Part shown: piece by piece, positions 34,756 to 46,085 of the stretch | Position numbering within the stretch: position 1 is the stretch's first letter | Layout of the letters: the number at the start of each line of letters is the position of its first letter | Source: Silene conica | Lineage: Eukaryota; Streptophyta; Magnoliopsida; Caryophyllales; Caryophyllaceae | NCBI GenBank assembly: GCA_029255685.2 | Contig: CM055312.2 | Coordinates: forward strand, 48,270,202 to 48,334,201 | Direction: 5' to 3' | Length of the DNA stretch: 64,000 nt | Position numbers and translations under genes: made by a program | The notes under the pieces: model-generated | Told to the model about the DNA's origin: nothing | Database searches by the model: none | Seen by the model: only the letters and a program-made list of their open reading frames with translations

Positions 34756-34765
34756 AGTGGGAGAT

Positions 34766-35763
34766 TGTTGGGGCTGGTGTCCTTGACAATTAAGTACAAT
34801 GACTTATTAAATCTCTTTAAGGATCACAAGGGCATACTTCAGTATTATTACCAGTTGATCCACGTTTATCAATAACGGTTGGCTTACTAGATAAGTTTGA
34901 CGTTATTGTCATACGGATGGCGGTGGTCAACTGGTCCCTATACGTCACACCTATAGGACACGTTTGAGAGATGTGAAGGTATGAAAATACAGTCACATTT
35001 TGCCGGATATGACTAAACAGTTAGTCAGAGGTATTGACTATTAAATTAGTCAATAAGATGTTGAGATTATTATTTAATACGGATTAAATAATTTTAGCTA
35101 ATACGGATTACATGATTAATTCGTAAATTAAATATAAATGGTTATATTTAATTAAATATTGTATTCGCGTATTAATATAAACAGTTATATTAATTTGGGT
35201 AATTATACAATATCGTATTTTATCAGACTGATATTAATATATCGACTGTATTAATATCTGATAACATGTTACGATTTATAATTAAAAATACCGCGAACAA
35301 CTTAAAGCTAATTGGGTCGAATCACGAACCAGAATAAGGTAAGAGTGGAAATCCCACCCTTACCCTACTTAGGGTATTTCGGCCGTGTGGTCTATATAAG
35401 GAGGAGGACTCTCCTTATGTAGACTACTCTTGTTGCACTATAAAGTAATCTCAAGGTAAAATTAGGGTTTTGAGAGCTTTCTTCTCCCAAAACCTCAGAT
35501 CTCACATCTAAAACCTAAATAGCTCTCCCAATATTGCAAGGCAGTTGGAGAGGATTTCTAGCACACGCGGCCACGTCTCATTCTAAGTCTTGGGTGCAAG
35601 TTATAGGAGGGAATTTGTGTTAATTCCTGTTCTTAGGCCTTTCGCACAAGGACCAAAGGTTGTACTTCTTTTCTTATCTTTTTAATCTTATGACCATATT
35701 CACGATTGTATTTTTCATTATAATCCTGCAAGTTTAGGGCGAATACGCGTTTTATTCCCCACA
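34766..35763 (+). repeat. Copia 3' LTR
   Basis: 998 bp, nearly identical to 27442-28439, ending CCCCACA and followed by the TSD AATCG (35764-35768). The minus-strand frame at 35633-35941 crosses from this LTR into TR-GAG1 sequence and is fortuitous. Confidence 0.95.
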
Positions 35764-35768
35764 AATCG

Positions 35769-36022
35769 ATTTTAGTACTAGCATACTCAAATTTTCGGTT
35801 CAACCAACGGTTGTCTTGGTGCATCACAAAGGAGGTGTTCTTGTTGAATACTTGGAGGATCGTCCTTGCTATTATTTGGACCGTGTGTAAGGGTTCGAAA
35901 TCTCTCCTATTTCCGCATATATTAAGCATGCATAAGATCATATAATATGTTAATTAAAATGTTAATTAAAATTATGTTAGTATGACTAAAAGTATTAGAT
36001 TATGAGATAACTAAACCCAACA
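35769..36022 (+). repeat. TR-GAG1 3' LTR, second part
   Basis: Resumes exactly where 27441 left off, after the duplicated AATCG. It corresponds to the last ~254 bp of the left LTR (about 20493-20746) and ends ACCCAACA. It is followed by the ATTTG TSD and satellite. Confidence 0.94.
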
Positions 36023-39000
36023 ATTTGACGTTACCGGTATGCTATAAACCAATTTCGGCCGAAATTCGGATAACCGTGTAAAAGTGATTTATCGTTGTTT
36101 ATAGGTTCAAGAATCGAATAAGATATCTCATGATGCAATTTCGGACACGTGGTAGAAAAACGGGCTGAAATTAAAAATGGTCGCTCCGACCACCTGAAAC
36201 GGCTCGAATTGAAGGGTATATAATACATGATTTTTAGGCCTCTGAGCTCCCGAAACGAAAATTATCGAAAATTGCAAGAATGGTTAATCATGTCAGATAA
36301 ACCGGGCACAAAAATTTACAAAAACGTCAGAAGACATTTGACGTTACCGGTATGCTATAAACCAATTTCGGCCGAAAATCGGATAACCGTGTAAAAGTGA
36401 TTTAAAGTTGTTTATAGGTTATAGAATCGAATAAGATATCTCATGATGCAATTTCGGACACGTGGTAGAAAAATAGGCTGAAAAATAACAATGGCCGCTC
36501 TGACCACCCGAAACGGCTCGAATTAATGGGTATATAATGCAAGTTTTTTAGGCCTCTGAGCTCCCCGGAACGAAAATGTCGAAAAATCGCATGTATTGTT
36601 AATCGAGTCAGATAAAGCGGACTCAAAAATTTTCAAAAACTCCGGAACACATTTGACTTTACCGGTATGCTATAAACCATTTTCGGCCGAAAATCGGATA
36701 ACCATGTAAAAGTTATTTATATTTGTTTATAGGGTTGAGAATCGAATAAGATACCTCATGATGCGATTTCGGACACGTGGTAGCAGAAAAACAAGCTGAA
36801 AAATAAAAATGGCCGCTCCGACCACCCGAAAAAGCTCTAATTGAAGGATTTATAATACACGTTTTTTAGGCCTCTGAATTCCTGAAACAAAAATTACCGA
36901 AAATCGCACTGATGGTTAATCGAGTCAGATAAAGCGGGCGCAAAATTTTTAAAAAACATCAGAAGACATTTGACGTTACCGGTATTATATAAACCAATTT
37001 CGGCTGAAAATCTGATAACCGTGTAAAAGTGATTTATAGTTCTTTATAGAGTCAAGAATCGAATAAGATATCTCATGATGCAATTTCGGACACCTGGTAA
37101 TAAAACTGGCTGAAAAATAAAAATGGCCGCTCCGACCAACCGAAACAACTCGAACTGTAGGATATATAATACACGTTTTTTAGGCCTCTGAATTCCAGAA
37201 ACAAAAATTACCGAAAATCACAAGGATGGTTATTCGAGTCAGATGAAGCGGGCACAAAATCAAAAACATCAGAAGACATTTGACGTTACCGGTATGCCAT
37301 AAACCAATTTCGGCCGAAAATCGGATAACCGTGAAAATGTGATATATAGTTGTTTATAGAGTCTAGAATCGAATAAGATATCTCATGATGCAATTTCGTA
37401 CACGTGGTGGAACAACAGGCTGAAATTAAAAATGGTCGCTCCGACCACCTGAAACGGCTCGAATTGAAGGGTATATAATACACGTTTTTTAGGCCTCTGA
37501 GCTCCTGAAACGAAAATTATCGAAAATTTCAAGAATGGTTAATCAAGTCAGATAAAGCGGGCACAAAAATTGGCAAAAACATCAGAAGACATTTAACTTT
37601 ACCGGTATGCTATAAACCAATTTCGGCCGAAAATCGGATAAACGTGTAAAAGTGATTTATTGTTGTTTATAGGGTCTAGAATCGAATAAGATATCTCATG
37701 ATGCAATTTCGGACACGTGTAAGAAAAACACGCTGAAAACTAACAATGGCCGCTCCGACCACCCGAAACAGCTCGAATTGAAGGATATATAATACATGTT
37801 TTTTAGGCCTCTGAACTCCTGAAACAAAAATGACCGAAAATCGCACGGATGGTTAATCGAGTAAGATAAAGCGGGCACAAAAATTTGTAAAAACATCAGA
37901 AGACATTTGACGTTACCGGTATGCTATAAACCAATTTCGGCCGAAATTCGGATAACCGTGTAAAAGTGATTTATCGTTGTTTATAGGTTCTAGAATCGAA
38001 TAAGATATCTCATGATGCAGTTTCGGACACGTGGTAGAAAAACAGGCTGAAATTAAAAATGGTCGCTCCGACCACCTTAAAAGGCTCGAATTGAAGGGTA
38101 TATAATATACGTTTTTTAGGCCTTTGAGCTCCCGAACAAAAATTATCGAAAATTGCAAGAATGGTTAATGAAGTCAGATAAAGCGGGCACAAAAATTGGC
38201 AAAAACATCAGAAGACATTTGACGTTACCGGTATGATCCAATTTCTGCCGCAAATCGGATAACCGTGTAAAAGTGATTTATTGTTGTTTATAGGGTCTAG
38301 AATCGAATAAGATATCTCATGATGCGATTTCGGACACGTGTTAGAAAAACACGCTGAAAAATAACAATGGCCGCTCCGACCACCCGAAACAGCTCGAATT
38401 GAAAGATATATAATACATCTTTTTTAGGGCTCTGAGCTCCCGAAACGAAAATTATCGAAAATTGCACGGATGGTTAATCGAGTCAGATAAAGCGGACACA
38501 AAAATTTGTAAAAACATCAGAAGACATTTGACGTTACCGGTATGCTATAAACCAATTTCGGCCGAAATTCGGATAACCGTGTAAAAGTGATTTATCGTTG
38601 TTTATAGGTTCTAGAATCGAATAAGATATCTCATGATGCAATTTCGGACACGTGGTAGAAAAACAGGCTGAAATTAAAAATGGTCGCTCCGACCACCCTA
38701 AACGGCTCGAATTGAAGGGTATATAATACACGTTTTTTAGGCCTCTGAGCTCCCGAAACAAAAATTATCGAAAATTGCAAGAATGGTTAATGAAGTCAGA
38801 TAAAGCGGGCACAAAAATTTGCAAAAACATCAGAAGACATTTGACGTTACCGGTATGATAAACCATTTTTTGCCGAAAATCAGATAACCGTGTAAAAGTG
38901 ATTTATTGTTGTTTATAGGGTCTAGAATCGAATAAGATATCTCATGATGCGATTTCGGACACGTGTTAGAAAAACACGCTGAAAAATAACAATGGCCGCT

Positions 39001-42000
39001 CCGACCACCCGAAACAGCTCGAATTGAAAGATATATAATACATCTTTTTTAGGCCTCTGAGCTCCCGAAACAAAAATTATCGAAAATTGCAAGAATGGTT
39101 AATGAAGTCAGATAAAGCGGGCACAAAAATTTGCAAAAACATCAGAAGACATTTGACGTTACCGGTATGATAAACCATTTTTTGCCGAAAATCAGATAAC
39201 CGTGTAAAAGTGATTTATTGTTGTTTATAGGGTCTAGAATCGAATAAGATATCTCATGATGCGATTTCGGACACGTGTTAGAAAAACACGCTGAAAAATA
39301 ACAATGGCCGCTCCGACCACCCGAAACAGCTCGAATTGAAAGATATATAATACATCTTTTTTAGGGCTCTGAGCTCCCGAAACAAAAATTATCGAAAATT
39401 GCACGGATGGTTAATCGAGTCAGATAAAGCGGGCACAAAAATTTGTAAAAACATCACAAGACATTTGACGTTGCCGGTATGCCATAAACCAATTTCGGCC
39501 GAAAATCGGATAACCATGTAAAAGTTATTTATAGTTGTTTATAGGGTTTAGAATCAAATAAGATACCTCATGATGCGATTTCGGACACGTGGTAGAAAAA
39601 CAAGCTGAAAAATAAAAATGGCTGCTCCGACCACCCGAAAAAGCTCTAATTGAAGGATATATAATACACGTTTTTTAGGCCTCTGAACTCCTGAAACAAA
39701 AATTACCGAAAATCGCACTAATGGTTAATCGAGTCAGATAAAGCGGGCACAAAATTTGTAAAAAAACATCAGAAGACATTTGACGTTACCGGTATGATAT
39801 AAACCAATTTCGGCTGAAAATCTGATAACCGTCTAAAAGTGATTTATAGTTGTTTATATGGTCTAGAATCGAATAAGATATCTCATGATGCACTTTCGGA
39901 CACCTGGTACAAAAACTGGCTGAAAAATAAAAATGGCCGCTTCGACCAACCGAAACAGCTCGAACTGTAGAATATATAATACACGATTTTTAGGCCTCTG
40001 AACTCCTGAAACAAAAATTACCGAAAATCGCACGGATGGTTATTCGAGTCAGATGAAGCGGGCACAAAATCAAAAACATCAGAAGACATTTGACGTTACA
40101 GGTATGCTAGAAACCAATTTCGGCCGAAAATCGGATAAACATGAAAATGTGATTTATAGTTGTTTATAGGGTCTAGAATCGAATAAGATATCTCATGATA
40201 CAATTTCGAACACGTGGTAGAAAAACAGGCTGAAATTAAAAATGGTCGCTCTGACCACCTGAAACGGCTCGAATTCAAGGGTATATAATACACGTTTTTT
40301 AGGCCTCTGAGCTCCTTCAACGAAAATTATCGAAAATTGCAAGAATGGTTAATCAAGTCAGATAAAGCGGGCACAAAAATTGGCAAAAACATCAGAAGAC
40401 ATTTGACGTTACCGGTATGCTATAAACCAATTTCGGCCGAAAATCGGATAACCGTGTAAAAGTGATTTATTGTTGTTTATAGGGTCTAGAATCGAATAAG
40501 ATACCTCATGATGCAATTTCGGACACGTGTTAGAAAAACACGCTGAAAAATAAAAATGGCCGCTCCGACCACCCGAAAAAGCTCTAATTGAAGGATATAT
40601 AATACACGTTTTTGAGGCCTCTGAATTCCTAAAACAAAAATTACCGAAAATCGCACGGATGGTTAATCGAGTCAGATAAAGCGGGCACTAAAATTTGTAA
40701 AAACATCAGAAGACATTTGACGTTACCGGTATGCGATAAACCAATTTCGGCCGAAATTCGGATAACCGTGTAAAAGTGATTTATCGTTGTTTATAGGTTC
40801 TAGAATCGAATAAGATATCTCATGATGCAATTTCGGACACGTGGTAGAAAAACAGGCTGAAATTAAAAATGGTCGCTCCGACCACCCTAAACGGCTCGAA
40901 TTGAAGAGTATATAATACACGGTTTTTAGGCCTCTGAGCTCCCGAAACAAAAATTATCGAAAATTGCAAGAATGGTTAATGAAGTCAGATAAAGCGGGCA
41001 CAAAAATTGGCAAAAACATCAGAAGACATTTGACGTTACCGGTATGATAAACCAATTTCGGCCGAAAATCAGATAACCGTGTAAAAGTGATTTATTGTTG
41101 TTTATAGGGTCTAGAATCGAATAAGATATCTCATGATGCGATTTCGGACACGTGTTAGAAAAACACGCTGAAAAATAACAATGGCCGCTCCGACCACCCG
41201 AAACAGCTCGAATTGAAAGATATATAATACATCTTTTTTAGGGCTCTGAGCTCCCGAAACGAAAATTATCGAAAATTGCACGGATGGTTAATCGAGTCAG
41301 ATAAAGCGGACACAAAAATTTGTAAAAACATCAGAAGACATTTGACGTTACCGGTATGCTATAAACCAATTTCGGCCGAAATTCGGATAACCGTGTAAAA
41401 GTGATTTATCGTTGTTTATAGGTTCTAGAATCGAATAAGATATCTCATGATGCAATTTCGGACACGTGGTAGAAAAACAGGCTGAAATTAAAAATGGTCG
41501 CTCCGACCACCCTAAACGGCTCGAATTGAAGGGTATATAATACACGTTTTTTAGGCCTCTGAGCTCCCGAAACAAAAATTATCGAAAATTGCAAGAATGG
41601 TTAATGAAGTCAGATAAAGCGGGCACAAAAATTGGCAAAAACATCAGAAGACATTTGACGTTACCGGTATGATAAACCAATTTCGGCCGAAAATCAGATA
41701 ACCGTGTAAAAGTGCTTTATTGTTGTTTATAGGGTCTAGAATCGAATAAGATATCTCATGATGAGATTTCGGACACGTGTTAGAAAAACACGCTGAAAAA
41801 TAACAATGGCCGCTCCGACCACCCGAAACAGCTCGAATTGAAAGATATATAATACATCTTTTTTAGGGCTCTGAGCTCCCGAAACGAAAACTATCGAAAA
41901 TTGCACGGATGGTTAATCGAGTCAGATAAAGCGGACACAAAAAATTGTAAAAACATCAGAAGACATTTGACGTTACCGGTATGCCATAAACCAATTTCGG

Positions 42001-43223
42001 CCGAAAATCGGATAACCATGTAAAAGTTATTTATAGTTGTTTATAGGGTTTAGAATCGAATAAGATACCTCATGATGCGATTTCGGACACGTGGTAGAAA
42101 AACAAGCTGAAAATAAAAATGGCCGCTCCGACCACCCGAAAAAGCTCTAATTGAAGGATATATAATACACGTTTTTTAGGCCTCTGAACTCCTGAAACAA
42201 AAATTACCGAAAATCGCACTGATGGTTAATCGAGTCAGATAAAGCGGGCACAAAATCTGTAAAAAAACATCAGAAGACATTTGACGTTACCGGTATGATA
42301 TAAACCAATTTCGGCTGAAAATATGATAACCGTGTAAAAGTGATTTATAGTTGTTTATAGGGTCTAGAATCGAATCAGATATCTCATGATGCAATTTCGG
42401 ACACCTGGTACAAAAACAGGCTGAAAAATAAAAATGGCCGCTCCGACCAACCGAAACAGCTCGAACTGTAGGATATATAATACACGTTTTTTAGGCCTCT
42501 GAACTCCTGAAACAAAAATTACCGAAAATCGCACGGATGGTTATTCGAGTCAGATGAAGCGGGCACAAAATCAAAAACATCAGAAGACATTTGACGTTAC
42601 CGGTATGCTATAAACCAATTTCGACTGAAAATCTGATAACCGTGTAAAAGTGATTTATAGTTGTTTATAGGGTCTAGAATCGAATAAGATATCTCATGAA
42701 GCAATTTCGGACACCTGGTACAAAAACTGGCTGTAAAATAAAAATGGCCGCTCCGACCACCTTAAACGGCTCGAATTGAAGGATATATAATATACGTTAT
42801 TTAGGCCTCTGAGCTCCCGAAACAAAAATTATCGAAAATTGCAAGAATGGTTAATGAATTCAGATAAAGCGGGCACAAAAATTGGCAAAAACATCAGAAG
42901 ACATTTGACGTTACCGGTATGATAAACCAATTTCTGCCGAAAATCGGATAACCGTATAAAAGTGATTTATTGTTGTTTATAGGTTCTACAATCGAATAAG
43001 ATATCTCATGATGCGATTTCGGACACGTGTTAGAAAAACACGCTGAAAAATAACAATGGCCGCTCCGACCACCTGAAACAGCTCGAATTGAAAGATATAT
43101 AATACATGTTTTTTAGGCCTCTGAGCTCCCGAAACGAAAATTATCGAAAATTGCACGTATGGTTAATCGAGTCAGATAAAGCGGGCACAAAATTTTAAAA
43201 AAACATCAGAAGACATTTGACGT
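36023..43223. repeat. Satellite block 3, 8-9-monomer higher-order repeat
   Basis: About 23 head-to-tail monomers. A distinctive monomer with AACCATGTAAAAGTTATT begins at about 36655, 39470 and 41975, intervals of about 2815 and 2505 bp, or nine and eight monomers. Between these markers the order of variants (GATATAAACC, GTGAAAATGTG, GAAATTCGG, GATAAACC types) is kept, with an extra monomer in the first cycle. The monomers at about 38840 and 39150 look like a recent single-monomer duplication. The block starts with the ATTTG TSD and ends with CGT (43221-43223), the CACTA-2 TSD. Confidence 0.9.
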
Positions 43224-43499
43224 CACTACTACAAAACTGGCCTATTGCAACATTTTGTGTGCAACACATTGTAATTGTGTTGCAATTTGGAGAAACGTTT
43301 AGAGGATGCAACACTTTGCCTAAAAATGTTGCAAATACAAATATAATGCAACATTTTTATTTAAATGTTGCATAAAATAGTCATTTATGCAACATTTTTA
43401 TTTTAATGTTGCACTCTAATGTCATTTATGCAACAGTTTTATATAAGTGTTGCATGATATAGTCACAGATGCAACATTTTTATGTACTTGTTGCTTTAA

Positions 43500-44761
43500 T
43501 TTATTAAATAAAGTTATACTTCGTAATTAATATAACACTACTTATATAGTAACAAAATGTAATATACCTAAAACCTTTTATGCACTCACTTACAAAATTA
43601 ATTATATGTAAATATTTCTTATTATCGCTTCAATTTTTCATAAAACATCCGTTATTATGATTTCACATTATTAGCAAGAATGTAGTTAATTACTTTATCT
43701 AATATTGACCGGAGTCAAAGGCATACCCGAATCAAAATAAATAAATAAAAAACTTCAATTCAGAATCAAAATAACATAATCTTTATCATTTGTCGTGTTC
43801 ATTTCCCTTTTCCAAGACAAATCAAACACTAGGGAGATAAGGTGGTACAGTAACGGGAAAAAATTGTCAGTTAATAAGGAAAACAGACGGACATATGACT
43901 GAAGTATATTCATGACAATAATTCCGTGAGATAGAATTGGCGCGTTGAACAATATCAATTGCGCTAATCCAGAGTGACCGATTTCCAACGGAAATTCCGT
44001 CAAAAAATGTGCTTTAATGACAGAATTTTCATTAGATAGCTCATTTCGATGATATCAAAATTGTGTATAATTCATACACACTTGACTTTAATGATGAAAA
44101 TTCCGTAAAAAATCCGTAATTATATAGAATTACTAACGCATATTTCGTCATTTGTGATATTCTAATAACATAACAAAAATATAATTCGGTACTTGATAAC
44201 AAATATTCATAAAACTCATAAAATTTGGATAGTTATAATTCGTACTTAATAAAAAAATAATCTCGCAAAGAAAAAACGATTCCCCTGTGATTATAATCCC
44301 CTGGATGGTGGATCCTCAACCGGCCCTCCGTCGGATTGTACTCCTTGATTCCACATCCTATAATTACTTCCCCTCACAAATCAATCTCTTACCCATCGTC
44401 CAATACCCAGAAATCCCCAAATTAATTAGAAATCAATACCATAAACTTTATTCTTAATCCCACAATCAAGAGTGTTAAGAGAAAGACGATGCACCTCTAT
44501 GAATTTCTGGCCAATACGTCTTCTGATTGCGTTCATATTACTCCCAATCAACCCCACCTCAATCCAAATCCTCCACTGGTCTCATACAAAAATATGGTAC
44601 AAGGATTCGGAGTTGGCGACAGTCCATAACCAGATGACGATTGCGGTCTTCTTCATCTTATTTCTAGGTATTATTTTTTGTTAATTGTTGGCCCAAGCAC
44701 ACCCGCCGCCTTATTTTGAATCAATTTGATAATTTTGTTATTATTTGTTGTTTGTTTTACT
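43500..44761. other. CACTA-2 left interior
   Basis: AT-rich sequence with no recognisable gene up to about 44280. From 44284 to 44690 composition shifts to C-rich sense-like DNA. A 61-codon ATG frame (about 44499-44684) has a hydrophobic N-terminus (FWPIRLLIAFILLP) and a second hydrophobic stretch (IAVFFILFLG) just before its stop. It could be the first exon of a captured membrane-protein gene, but I do not recognise it. TTACT at 44757-44761 is the TR-GAG2 TSD. Confidence 0.45.
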
Positions 44762-46071
44762 TGTTGGAGGAAGTGTCCTCGACAATAGTGTGTTGACGTA
44801 ATTAAAACTCATTTAAATGAAACACAACTGGGAGTGTTACTCTTTTAAAGTCAACTGATCAACATTTATCGATAATGATTGGCTGTCTAGAGTTTGACAT
44901 TATCGTCATATGATGGTGGTGATTAGTTGATCCCTTAAGGTCATATCTTTAGGGAATTCCGTCTCAATGGAATAATTAATTGATATTGTATTGGATACAA
45001 ATTGATTAATAACTGGAAATTTTGGAGATAATTTTATATGACGAATATTTTTATAATGGGATTATAATAATAATAATAAGTCAAAGTAATAAAATTTTTT
45101 TTATTACTCGGTTTTTATTTATTCGTTTAAGAAACGATTAAATTGAGAATGAACACGGTTGATCATAAAATTACAAAGAGTTGTAATTAAATTATGACAT
45201 TACATTTTTATACAATAATAATTTCGAAATTATTAGTGTAATTGTTTAAATGTAATAAATTTGTAAATTGTGAATTTTAATGGTTAAATTGCACAATTAA
45301 CAAATTGAGTCATGTGTTATGAAACATATGTAACATGTTACAAATAACACAATTGACAAAGATAAAATGGGTCCATTTATGGACCTCATTTGGACCGTGT
45401 AACATGTAGTGTGCATGTGAGTTCTTGGTGTGTGTAAGTGTATAAAGGTTGAGTGTAAGGCAAAATGAAGGTGTAAGGAATATCTTATGCATTTGTGTAA
45501 GTGTAAGAAGGCCATGCAGTGGCTCTCCTTGGGAGCCTTGGCCGGCCATGATGCTTGCTCAAGCAAGCTCATGTGCTTATATAAGGCACACCTTATTCAT
45601 ACAAGAAACACTAGTTTTTGGCTAAGTGTTGTGTGCATGCTTACTCTCTCATTCTACAAAGCACTTACATACTACAACCTCATTCTCATAACTCCTTAGT
45701 TAAAAATAGTTTTTACTAAGGAAATAATTATTTCCATTACTAAATAATATTAAGGGTAATATTATTAATATTTCTAGTATACTTATACTAATTTTCTAGT
45801 AACAAAATTAGTATTAGTTTGAGATCGGGTCCTTGATACGCATCTTTTGGAGACGATTTTTCTTAGATCGTTTAAGGGTATTTCGGTGGTTTGAAGACTC
45901 ATATAATAGGTGATTATTGAGTATAAACCTTCTAAAACCAATGTAAGGACTATCTCATCTTATGATATCATCTTGCATGCATAAGATCTAATTTAAGTTT
46001 TATGACCTAAACTTAAAGAAACAAAACTCATTTTAGATTTGAGTATAAAATGTGGAACTTAGTTTCCAACA
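44762..46071 (+). repeat. TR-GAG2 5' LTR
   Basis: TGTTGGAGGAAGTG to TTTCCAACA. The LTR start resembles that of TR-GAG1 and more strongly the orphan LTR-like start at 34692. Minus-strand frames at 45297-45572 recur in the other LTR and are not genes. Confidence 0.94.
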
Positions 46072-46073
46072 AT

Positions 46074-46085
46074 TGGTATCAGAGC
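46074..46085 (+). other. TR-GAG2 primer-binding site
   Basis: TGGTATCAGAGC, two bases after the LTR, is complementary to the initiator tRNA-Met 3' end. Confidence 0.94.

Larger units (their letters stand above)
27442..35763 (+). mobile_element. Very young Ty1-copia retrotransposon
   Basis: 8322 bp inserted in the TR-GAG1 3' LTR, flanked by AATCG at 27437-27441 and 35764-35768. Each LTR is 998 bp (27442-28439 and 34766-35763), from TGTTGGGGC to CCCCACA. I see only about four differences between them, so integration was recent. The PBS TGGTATCAGAGCC is at 28442-28454. A long gag-pol frame (30328-33903) has all pol domains, but the N-terminal part of gag is deleted, so this copy may depend on another for full Gag. 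The lineage within Ty1-copia was not assigned. Confidence 0.95.
19503..36022 (+). mobile_element. Gag-only LTR retrotransposon TR-GAG1
   Basis: The element is flanked by ATTTG at 19498-19502 and 36023-36027, inside the satellite. It has a left LTR, an initiator tRNA-Met PBS, a 2.4-kb leader, one gag gene with an intron, a 2.3-kb noncoding 3' region, a PPT and a right LTR. There is no protease, integrase, RT or RNase H. Its own length is about 8.2 kb once the nested copia (27442-35763) is removed. About 25-30 differences are visible between the ~1240-bp LTRs. The structure fits the TR-GAG class of non-autonomous elements, which must borrow pol from a relative; the copia nested in its LTR is a plausible relative. 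Confidence 0.92.

Noticed and set aside
35633-35941. 102-codon minus-strand frame
   Set aside because: It spans the junction between the copia 3' LTR and TR-GAG1 sequence, so it was created by the insertion.
45297-45572. 91- and 79-codon minus-strand frames, also at 53387-53692
   Set aside because: They lie inside both TR-GAG2 LTRs; their duplication reflects the LTR pair and no domain is visible.
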